Shown here piece by piece: positions 1 through 11,700 of a stretch of 64,000 nt of DNA. Under the pieces are notes generated by a model that worked only from the letters and a program-made list of their open reading frames with translations, was not told where the DNA came from and made no database searches. The DNA lies in contig NZ_CP010834.1 of assembly GCF_001548675.1 (NCBI RefSeq), forward strand, positions 1 to 64,000, read 5' to 3'. Numbering within the stretch: position 1 is the first letter of the stretch; each line of letters opens with the position of its first letter. A program made the translations under genes and the position numbers. Origin of the DNA: Methanobrevibacter sp. YE315. GTDB taxonomy: Archaea > Methanobacteriota > Methanobacteria > Methanobacteriales > Methanobacteriaceae.

Positions 1-2701
1 AGCAACATTCAACTCAGTAGAATTAATCTCAGTACCATTCGCTAACAGATGAACAACCACATAAGCAGTTCTACAACCATCCTGATTATCAGAATCATTC
101 CAAACTTTCACAACAGTAACATTGGTCAATTCAGGAATATGAGTGTTAACAACAGTCCAATTACCATTACCATCACTACTAATAGTAGTATTATAATACG
201 CAACAGGATCCTCGATAATAGTATAAACAATCAAAGTACCATTGTTCTCATACTTATCTAAATCAAGGAAAGCGTAAGTCCAATTATTAGCAACATTCAA
301 CTCAGTAGAATTAATCTCAGTACCATTCGCTAACAGATGAACAACCACATAAGCAGTTCTACAACCATCCTGATTATCAGAATCATTCCAAACTTTCACA
401 ACAGTAACATTGGTCAATTCAGGAATATGAGTGTTAACAACAGTCCAATTACCATTACCATCACTACTAATAGTAGTATTATAATACGCAACAGGATCCT
501 CGATAATAGTATAAACAATCAAAGTACCATTGTTCTCATACTTATCTAAATCAAGGAAAGCGTAAGTCCAATTATTAGCAACATTCAACTCAGTAGAATT
601 AATCTCAGTACCATTTGCCAACAAACGAACAGTAACATAAGCAGTTCTACAACCATCCTGATTATCAGAATCATTCCAAACTTTCACAACAGTAACATTA
701 ACCAATTCAGGAACATGAGTGTTATTAATTATAAATTCATAGTTATTTCTGGTAATGTTAACAGTATAATTAGCAACCTCAACCTCGGTAACATTATAAG
801 CAATCAAAGTACCGTTATTCTCATACTTATCTAAATCAAGGAAAGCGTAAGTCCAATTATTAGCATCATTTAAAACAACAGTATCAATAACAGTTTGATT
901 TTTAATCAAATGAACAGTAATGTTATCAGGTCTGACACCATCTTGATTATCGTTATCAGTCCAAACTTTCTCAACAGTTATATTGATCAATTCAGGAATA
1001 TGAGTGTTAACAACAGTCCAATTACCATTACCATCACTACTAATAGTAGTATTATAATACGCAACAGGATCCTCGATAATAGTATAAACAATCAAAGTAC
1101 CATTGTTCTCATACTTATCTAAATCAAGGAAAGCGTAAGTCCAATTATTAGCAACATTCAACTCAGTAGAATTAATCTCAGTACCATTAGCCAACAAACG
1201 AACAGTAACATAAGCAGTTCTACAACCATCCTGATTATCAGAATCATTCCAAACTTTCACAACAGTAACATTGGTCAATTCAGGAATATGAGTGTTAACA
1301 ACAGTCCAATTACCCTTACCATCACTACTAATAGTAGTATTATAATACGCAACAGGATCCTCGATAATAGTATAAACAATCAAAGTACCATTGTTCTCAT
1401 ACTTATCTAAATCAAGGAAAGCGTAAGTCCAATTATTAGCAACATTCAACTCAGTAGAATTAATCTCAGTACCATTAGCCAACAAACGAACAGTAACATA
1501 AGCAGTTCTACAACCATCCTGATTATCAGAATCATTCCAAACTTTCACAACAGTAACATTGGTCAATTCAGGAATATGAGTGTTAACAACAGTCCAATTA
1601 CCCTTACCATCACTACTAATAGTAGTATTATAATACGCAACAGGATCCTCGATAATAGTATAAACAATCAAAGTACCGTTATTCTCATACTTATCTAAAT
1701 CAAGGAAAGCGTAAGTCCAATTATTAGCAACATTCAACTCAGTAGAATTAATCTCAGTACCATTTGCCAACAAACGAACAGTAACATAAGCAGTTCTACA
1801 ACCATCCTGATTATCAGAATCATTCCAAACTTTCACAACAGTAACATTGGTCAATTCAGGAATATGAGTGTTAACAACAGTCCAATTACCCTTACCATCA
1901 GTAGTAATAGTAGTATTATAATACGCAACAGGATCCTCGATAATAGTATAAACAATCAAAGTACCATTGTTCTTATACTTATCTAAATCAAGGAAAGCGT
2001 AAGTCCAATTATTAGCAACATTCAACTCAGTAGAATTAATCTCAGTACCATTTGCCAACAAACGAACAGTAACATAAGCAGTTCTACAACCATCCTGATT
2101 ATCAGAATCATTCCAAACTTTCACAACAGTAACGTTGATCAATTCAATGACGTGAGTGTTATTAATTATAAATTCATAGTTATTTCTGGTAATGTTAACA
2201 GTATAATTAGCAACATTATTCTCAGTAACATTATAGGCAATCAAAGTACCATCAGCATTAAACATATCTAAATTCTCGAACATGTGTGTCCAGTTATTAG
2301 ATTCATCTAATGTAACATTATCAACTTTCACACCATCATCATACAAAGTAACATTAATATTCTCAGGTCTTACTCCATCTTGGTTATCATTGTCAGTCCA
2401 AACTTTAGTAACAGTTATATTAACTAATTCAGTGTTAATAATAGTCCAGTTGTAAGCAGTGCTATTAGTAACAACAGTTCTATACTTTGTAACGTTGAAT
2501 TCACCAATAGTATACTTGATTGCACTACCATTTACATTAAACCTAATTAAATCATAGAAGGTATGCATCCAATTATTAGACTCATTCAATACAGCAGTGT
2601 CAAATGTTGCACCATCAGCATACAAGACAACAGTAATATTTGCAGGCCTATTAGGGTGAAGAATACCGTCAAGCCAAATTTTCTCAACAGTTAAATTAAC
2701 C
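1..2701 (-). repeat. More divergent Cna_B-like repeats, mostly 288-bp units
   Basis: Landmarks recur at 127, 415, 703, 988, 1276, 1564, 1852, 2140, 2425 and 2701: six steps of 288 bp, two of 285 and one of 276, with a partial unit at the window edge. Units between 1 and about 2140 are nearly identical over long blocks; those from 2140 to 2701 are more divergent. Each encodes about 96 residues with the KVWNDSDNQDG, NNWTYAFLDLDKY and NTHIPE signatures of Cna_B domains. Two further diverged units lie at about 6050-6610, so the protein has at least 23 complete Cna_B-like domains. Confidence 0.9.
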
Positions 2702-5700
2702 AATTCAGTGTTAGTAACAGTCACAAGATAAGCAATACTATCATCATACTCAACACTGAAACCAGGAACAGGAATCTCACCAATACTATAATTGATCACA
2801 CTACCATCAACATCATACCTAAGTAAATCAACGAAAGTGTAATTCCAATTATTAGACTCATTCAAAGTAATAGAACGAACCAAAACAGTACCATTCATTA
2901 ACCTAACAGTAACATTTACCGGCCTATTACCAGTAGCATTATTACCGTCAATCCATACTTTAACAACAGTGAAATTAACCAACTCAGTGTTAGTAACAGT
3001 CACAAGATAAGCAATACTATCATCATACTCAACACTGAAACCAGGAACAGGAATCTCACCAATACTATAATTGATCACACTACCATCAACATCATACCTA
3101 AGTAAATCAACGAAAGTGTAATTCCAATTATTAGACTCATTCAAAGTAATAGAACGAACCAAAACAGTACCATTCATTAACCTAACAGTAACATTTACCG
3201 GCCTATTACCAGTAGCATTATTACCATCAATCCATACTTTAACAACAGTGAAATTAACCAACTCAGTGTTAGTAACAGTCACAAGATAAGCAATACTATC
3301 ATCATACTCAACACTGAAACCAGGAACAGGAATCTCACCAATACTATAATTGATCACACTACCATCAACATCATACCTAAGTAAATCAACGAAAGTGTAA
3401 TTCCAATTATTAGACTCATTCAAAGTAATAGAACGAACCAAAACAGTACCATTCATTAACCTAACAGTAACATTTACCGGCCTATTACCAGTAGCATTAT
3501 TACCATCATTCCATACTTTAACAACAGTGAAATTAACCAACTCAGTGTTAGTAACAGTCACAAGATAAGCAATACTATCATCATACTCAACACTGAAACC
3601 AGGAACAGGAATCTCACCAATACTATAATTAATTACACTACCATCAACATCATACCTAAGTAAATCAACGAAAGTGTAATTCCAATTATTAGACTCATTC
3701 AAAGTAATAGAACGAACCAAAACAGTACCATTCATTAACCTAACAGTAACATTTACCGGCCTATTACCAGTAGCATTATTACCATCAATCCATACTTTAA
3801 CAACAGTGAAATTAACCAACTCAGTGTTAGTAACAGTCACAAGATAAGCAATACTATCATCATACTCAACACTGAAACCAGGAACAGGAATCTCACCAAT
3901 ACTATAATTGATCACACTACCATCAACATCATACCTAAGTAAATCAACGAAAGTGTAATTCCAATTATTAGACTCATTCAAAGTAATAGAACGAACCAAA
4001 ACAGTACCATTCATTAACCTAACAGTAACATTTACCGGCCTATTACCAGTAGCATTATTACCATCATTCCATACTTTAACAACAGTGAAATTAACCAACT
4101 CAGTGTTAGTAACAGTCACAAGATAAGCAATACTATCATCATACTCAACACTGAAACCAGGAACAGGAATCTCACCAATACTATAATTAATTACACTACC
4201 ATCAACATCATACCTAAGTAAATCAACGAAAGTGTAATTCCAATTATTAGACTCATTCAAAGTAATAGAACGAACCAAAACAGTACCATTCATTAACCTA
4301 ACAGTAACATTTACCGGCCTATTACCAGTAGCATTATTACCATCATTCCATACTTTAACAACAGTGAAATTAACCAACTCAGTGTTAGTAACAGTCACAA
4401 GATAAGCAATACTATCATCATACTCAACACTGAAACCAGGAACAGGAATCTCACCAATACTATAATTGATTACACTACCATCAACATCATACCTAAGTAA
4501 ATCAACGAAAGTGTAATTCCAATTATTAGACTCATTCAAAGTAATAGAACGAACCAAAACAGTACCATTCATTAACCTAACAGTAACATTTACCGGCCTA
4601 TTACCAGTAGCATTATTACCATCATTCCATACTTTAACAACAGTGAAATTAACCAACTCAGTGTTAGTAACAGTCACAAGATAAGCAATACTATCATCAT
4701 ACTCAACACTGAAACCAGGAACAGGAATCTCACCAATACTATAATTAATTACACTACCATCAACATCATACCTAAGTAAATCAACGAAAGTGTAATTCCA
4801 ATTATTAGACTCATTCAAAGTAATAGAACGAACCAAAACAGTACCATTCATTAACCTAACAGTAACATTTACCGGCCTATTACCAGTAGCATTATTACCA
4901 TCATTCCATACTTTAACAACAGTGAAATTAACCAACTCAGTGTTAGTAACAGTCACAAGATAAGCAATACTATCATCATACTCAACACTGAAACCAGGAA
5001 CAGGAATCTCACCAATACTATAATTGATTACACTACCATCAACATCATACCTAAGTAAATCAACGAAAGTGTAATTCCAATTATTAGACTCATTCAAAGT
5101 AATAGAACGAACCAAAACAGTACCATTCATTAACCTAACAGTAACATTTACCGGCCTATTACCAGTAGCATTATTACCATCATTCCATACTTTAACAACA
5201 GTGAAATTAACCAACTCAGTGTTAGTAACAGTCACAAGATAAGCAATACTATCATCATACTCAACACTGAAACCAGGAACAGGAATCTCACCAATACTAT
5301 AATTGATCACACTACCATCAACATCATACCTAAGTAAATCAACGAAAGTGTAATTCCAATTATTAGACTCATTCAAAGTAATAGAACGAACCAAAACAGT
5401 ACCATTCATTAACCTAACAGTAACATTTACCGGCCTATTACCAGTAGCATTATTACCATCATTCCATACTTTAACAACAGTGAAATTAACCAACTCAGTG
5501 TTAGTAACAGTCACAAGATAAGCAATACTATCATCATACTCAACACTGAAACCAGGAACAGGAATCTCACCAATACTATAATTGATCACACTACCATCAA
5601 CATCATACCTAAGTAAATCAACGAAAGTGTAATTCCAATTATTAGACTCATTCAAAGTAATAGAACGAACCAAAACAGTACCATTCATTAACCTAACAGT

Positions 5701-8700
5701 AACATTTACCGGCCTATTACCAGTAGCATTATTACCATCATTCCATACTTTAACAACAGTGAAATTAACCAACTCAGTGTTAGTAACAGTCACAAGATAA
5801 GCAATACTATCATCATACTCAACACTGAAACCAGGAACAGGAATCTCACCAATACTATAATTAATTACACTACCATCAACATCATACCTAAGTAAATCAA
5901 CGAAAGTGTAATTCCAATTATTAGACTCATTCAAAGTAATAGAACGAACCAAAACAGTACCATTCATTAACCTAACAGTAACATTTACCGGCCTATTACC
6001 AGTAGCATTATTACCATCATTCCATACTTTAACAACAGTGAAATTAACCAATTCAGTATTCACAATAGTCCAATTATAAGCAGTACTATTACTAATCGCA
6101 ACAGAGTAACCAGGAACAGTTAACTCTTCGAAAGAATACTTAATCGCGGTACCATTATCATGGAACACAGTTAAATTATAGAAAGTATGCATCCAATTAT
6201 TAGTGAAATTCAAAATAGCACTACCAACTGCTTGACCATCAGCTAACAAGGTAACATTAATGCTAGGCGGCCTTCTGCCAGTAGTATTATTTCCATCATT
6301 CCACTCTTTGATAACAGTAAGATTTGTAACTAATGTATTCTCAATGATTGTTAAACCAGGAGTTGAATTAGTAACGTTAACAATGTAATTGTTTAAAACA
6401 GTGGTCTCAATAACGGTGTAAATAATTCTTTGAGTACCGTTATAAACTTCTAAATCAGTGAATGTATGTGTCCAATTATTAGAAGCATCCAATCTAGTAC
6501 CATTAACTCTTACACCATCAGCAAGTAACTCAACATCAATAAACTCAGGTCTGGTATTATTAGTATTATTACCGTCATGCCAAATTTTAATAACTTCATA
6601 AGTTGTTGGAATAGCTTCGGTTACATTGCTTGCAGAGATATTTTTACCAATTGTTTCCCTAGTTGTTAGGTTAACAGTGTTGATTAAAGTACCAGTTGCT
6701 AAAGTTTTAAAGGTTATTGTGAAGTTTGCAGCTTCTTCAAAGCTTAAAGTGCCTAGATATCTTAAAACCATATTGGTAAAGTTAACAGTTTGACCATCAA
6801 CAGTCTGATTGAATGTTGTAACGCTGTCAATTACCCACATGTCGCTGTTTGTATGATTGATATATTCCAATTCAGAAGTTCTGAAAATCTCATTGATTGT
6901 GATATCATGTAAAATGGTATCGTTGGTATAATTACCGTCAGTATTGTTAAATGTATTTTTCACAACTACTACGAAATCAGAATATTCACCTAGGTACACG
7001 GTCTCATTCACGGTTAACTTATCAAGCAACTTATATGCATAAGTCTTATTGCTTGCAACTAAGATTCTTTCTTTAGTCTCTTTAGTTGTCAAGTTAACGG
7101 TGTTGATTAAAACACCTGTTGCCAAAGTCTTGAAGGTTATTGTAAAGTTAACTGATTCATTTACATGTATAATGCCGTCTTCATATTTTAAAACAATACA
7201 GGTATAATTGTCACCTTTGCTGTCAACAAACGTATCTGTACTCTCAATAATCCAGCTGCTATTGCTATGTCCTACATACTCCAATTCAGAAGTCTTGAAT
7301 ATTTCATAGATTGTAACATCGGTTAAGTTGGTAACGTTAGTGAAATCACCAGAAGTACTATTGAACGGATTAGTAACAACGACTATGAACTCGGCATTGT
7401 CGCCAACATAAACTGTCTCATTAACAGTCAACTTATCAAGCAATTCGTATACATCAGTAGTATTGTTTGCTGAATAAGGATCTCCAGTTTGATTAGAAGT
7501 TACATTAACAGTGTTGACTAAAGTACCGGTTGCTAAAGTCTTGAATTTTGCAGTAAAGTTAGCAGATTCTCCAGTTTCTAAGACACCATCATATATGAAT
7601 TCAATGCAAGTGTAATTAATGGTTTCTCCACCTACAGTTTCAGTAATATAATAGGTTCTGTTAATAATCCACTTATCCTTATTATCATAGTCAACAAATT
7701 CCAATTCAGCGGTTTTGAAGAAATCAGTTGCAGTAATATTGGTCATGTTGGTACTGTTACCATCGTCATCAACAAGAGTATTCCTTACAACAACAGTGAA
7801 CTCTACTTCATCACCAAGAAGTGATGATCCATTTAGAGACAATTTTTTGACTGTTGGAGGTTCAATTACTCTGAATTTAGTAACGTTTTGAATAGCTGTG
7901 TAATAGCTAGTTTCATTATAATATGCTTCTACATAATACACTCCTTTAGATAAACCAGTTAGTTTCAATGTTGTTTTTCCAAAGATGTCTGTCTTAACGA
8001 TTTCATCAGCTGAGAAATTTCCAACAACAGTACCATTTTCATCATAAACAACTATTCTAACAATTTGTTGGTTGTTTTCAAAAGGATATTGATAAATTTC
8101 ATCATAATCTGGTTCCAAGATTGGTGTAATATAGTCATCACGGGATACAGTTTTATCTATTTCTTGACCGTCTTCAGTGAAGAACGGATAAGTAATATTT
8201 TTCACCCAAACAGTAGAGCTGTTGTTATGAATACCGTTAGCTATGTTGTCCCCACCTTTGTGATAGACTATGATTGTTATGTTTTCATTTTCGTATATAG
8301 TAGGTATAATTCTGCATGTACAATTAGCTTCACATCCGCAGCCTTCATCTTCTGTTCCTCTTTTTCTGGTAGGACAATTGCATTGACCAGGGATGCAATT
8401 ACATGCACCATACTTTGTTGCAGAACTGTTATGGTCGTTAGCTATAGCTAACAATTGATAGGACCAAGCTTGGTTGTCATAGAATGTTGAATCATGTACA
8501 TGTAATGTAGAGGAAGTGACTGTTCCATCATATGCAACAAACTGATCTAAATAAATTGCAGATCCGTTTATTGCGGTATTCCAACTGAAATCACCTTGTA
8601 TGGTAGCATCTTGCACACCTGCTATGTAGAAAGCACCACCTAAACCTGAACTATTAGCGATGTCTCCTAATGCATGGTTATCTCTGAAGATTGAGTTAGT

Positions 8701-11700
8701 AACCTCTAAAGTAACATCCTCTTCAAGTTTCACAATAGATGCAAAACCACCTTTATTAGCAGTATTATTAAATGCATAGATTTGGTCTAAATACAAGTTA
8801 GCACCATGGTCGTATATACCACCACCTTGTACTTCAGCACGGTTTGATGAAATATTATTGTTGGTGAAATAAGCATCATCACCCCATACACTTTCTAAAA
8901 ATACTGCTCCACCACTTGAACGGGCTTTATTAAATGTGATATTGTTATTTGTAAAGTTAGAATCAGCTCCTCCATCAATACTGATTGCACCACCGAAATC
9001 CGCGATGTTATAGGAAATATTGTTATCTGAAAATTCAGCGTTGTCTCCAGCAATATGGATTGCACCACCTTGACCGGATGCTTCATTAGAAGATATATTG
9101 TTATTTTCAAATTTACAATTGTCCCCATCTATAGAAACTGCACCACCGGCACCTTTGGTAACGTTATTATTTGTAAGAATGGAATTTTTAACAGTGACAT
9201 CGTCTCCATAAATCTTTGATGAACCGCCAGCAGAGGTAGCATTGTTATATATGGAGGTAATATTATCAAATAGTATATTACTACCTCTAATATAGATAGC
9301 ACCACCTTCTTCAGAAGCGTTGTTATATGAAAGGCTTACATTTTCAAAACGACAATCATTACCTTCGATATATAATCCACCACCGTTATTTGCACGGTTA
9401 CTGTTCAAGTTACAATTGGTAACATTATTGCCATTACCATTAATATAAGTTGAACCACCGAGCATAGCAGTGTTATTTACAGAAATTACATTATCGAATG
9501 TGTTATTTGTTCCGTTAACATAAATTGCACCACCATAGTAAGTGGAATTACAGTTGGATAAATTCACATTGGTAAAGTTACAGTTACTACCTGTAACGTA
9601 TATTCCTCCACCGTCGGTTATAGCCCAGTTTTCGTTCAAGTTACAATTTTTAACAGTGATGTTATTACCTTTAACATAACTTGAACCACCATATTTAGCA
9701 TTGTTATGAATGGAAGTCACATTATCAAATACGGAATTTTCACCTGCAACGTAGACAGCACCACCTTCTTCAGTAGCGTTACAATTGGATAAAGCAACAT
9801 TTTCAAAAGTACAGTTGTCACCTGTTACGGCCAATCCTCCACCACGTATATCAGCACTATTGTTGTCCAAGTTACAGTTAATTACATCAACCCCAGTACC
9901 GTTAATGTATGAGGAACCTCCTTCCTTAGCGTGGTTGTGGGTAGAATTAACATTTTCAAATAAGGCGTTATCACCTGTTACGTAAACAGCTCCACCCTGA
10001 GTTCCTGCGCGGTTGTTGGATACGCTTACGTTAATGATTTGACAGCCTTCACCGCCACCGATATCTAAAGCTCCACCACGTAAGTCAGCAGTGTTGTTGT
10101 CCAAGTTACAATTTTGAACTGTTACGTTATTACCACGGATAAATGTTGATCCTCCAAGTCTAGCAGTGTTGTTGTTAGTGTGAAGACCATTAACAAGGAT
10201 ATTGTCACCGACAATATCGAATGCACCACCTAAACCTGTAAGATTAGCCTCTTTACCACTTGCATTATAGTTAGCTCTGTTGTTGTTCAACTCACCGCCA
10301 AGAACCTGAATGCCAGTACCGTTAATGAATGCAGCACCACCACGTTCAGCATTGTTGTTATCAGCAGTGACATTAATCAATTTAGTACCATTTGAGTTTA
10401 CATAAATAGCACCACCCATATGGCCTGCATGATTGTTTGACACGCTAACATTATCAATTGTACAATTGTCACCTGCAACATTAATACCACCACCACGTAC
10501 GGTAGCAGTGTTGTTGTCCAGGATACAGTCTTTTACTACAGTGTTGTTACCACGAACGAATGTGGAACCTCCACGATAAGCTGTATTGTTTACGGAAGTA
10601 ACATTGTAGAATGTACAGCCGTCACCGTAAACGTCGACAGCACCACCTAAACCGGAAGTTTCATTTCTGGTATCATTGAATATAGCTTCATTGTTGTTGA
10701 ACTCTGAATGTGAAACAGTAATTCTGTCCCCTTCAATGAATACGGCACCACCACGTTCAGCAGTGTTGTTATCGGAGATAATATGATGAATATCTAAACC
10801 ATCGGATTTGATGTAGATTGCTCCACCGTCACGGTCAGCGTGGTTATCGGACACGGTTAAATTGTAGATGTCACAGTCCGCACCAGCAATGTCCAATCCA
10901 CCACCTCTACCGGTACCTTCAGTACCGTTGAAGAAAGCTGTATTGCCGTCAAGGGTACAGTTGTGAACTTCAGCGCCGTCACCACGAATAAAGGTTGAAC
11001 CTCCTCTTGCAGCGGTGTTATTAACGGAATTTACATTTTCGAATGATGCACCTTCACCTAATACATATACAGCACCACCGTCTTCTTCTGCCCTGTTATC
11101 GGATACATCAACATTGTAAACGGAACAGTTGTCACCGTAAATGTTCAATCCACCACCACGGAGAGAAGCGTTGTTTCCGTCAAAGGTACAGTCGTGAACT
11201 TTTGTGTTGTTACCATAAATGAAGGTTGATCCACCACGTTCAGCAGTGTTGTTTTCGGAGTCAATATGATGAATATCTAAATCATTTGACCTTATGTACA
11301 TAGCTCCACCTTCACCGTCAGCATGGTTTCCGGACACATTCAAATTGTAGATTTTACAGTCTTCACCAGCAACGTCCAATCCACCACCTCTAATGGTAGC
11401 GTTGTTGTTATTTAATATACAGTCGTGAACATCTGCCCTGTCTCCTTCAATAAAGGTTGAACCTCCTCTTTGAGCGGTGTTGTTGATTGAAGTGACCTTT
11501 ATGATTGTTGCATCGTTGCCCAATATATATACAGCACCACCGTCTTCTTCTGCCTTGTTACCGGATACATCAACATTGGAAACGGTACAGTTGTTACCGT
11601 AAATGTTCAATCCACCACCACGAAGGCTAGCGGTGTTGTTATCAAAAATACTGTCGCGAACTGTAACGTTTTCTCCTTCAATGAATACTGCTCCACCACG

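Noticed and set aside
2702-6049. CRISPR-like tandem repetition
   Set aside because: Units are 279 bp without spacers and are translated as protein domains.
8065-8451. Plus-strand frames inside the adhesin region (also at 49, 337, 895, 9785, 11813, 12730 and 13700)
   Set aside because: They are antisense shadows of the repetitive minus-strand adhesin; the repeated copies are identical because the gene repeats are.
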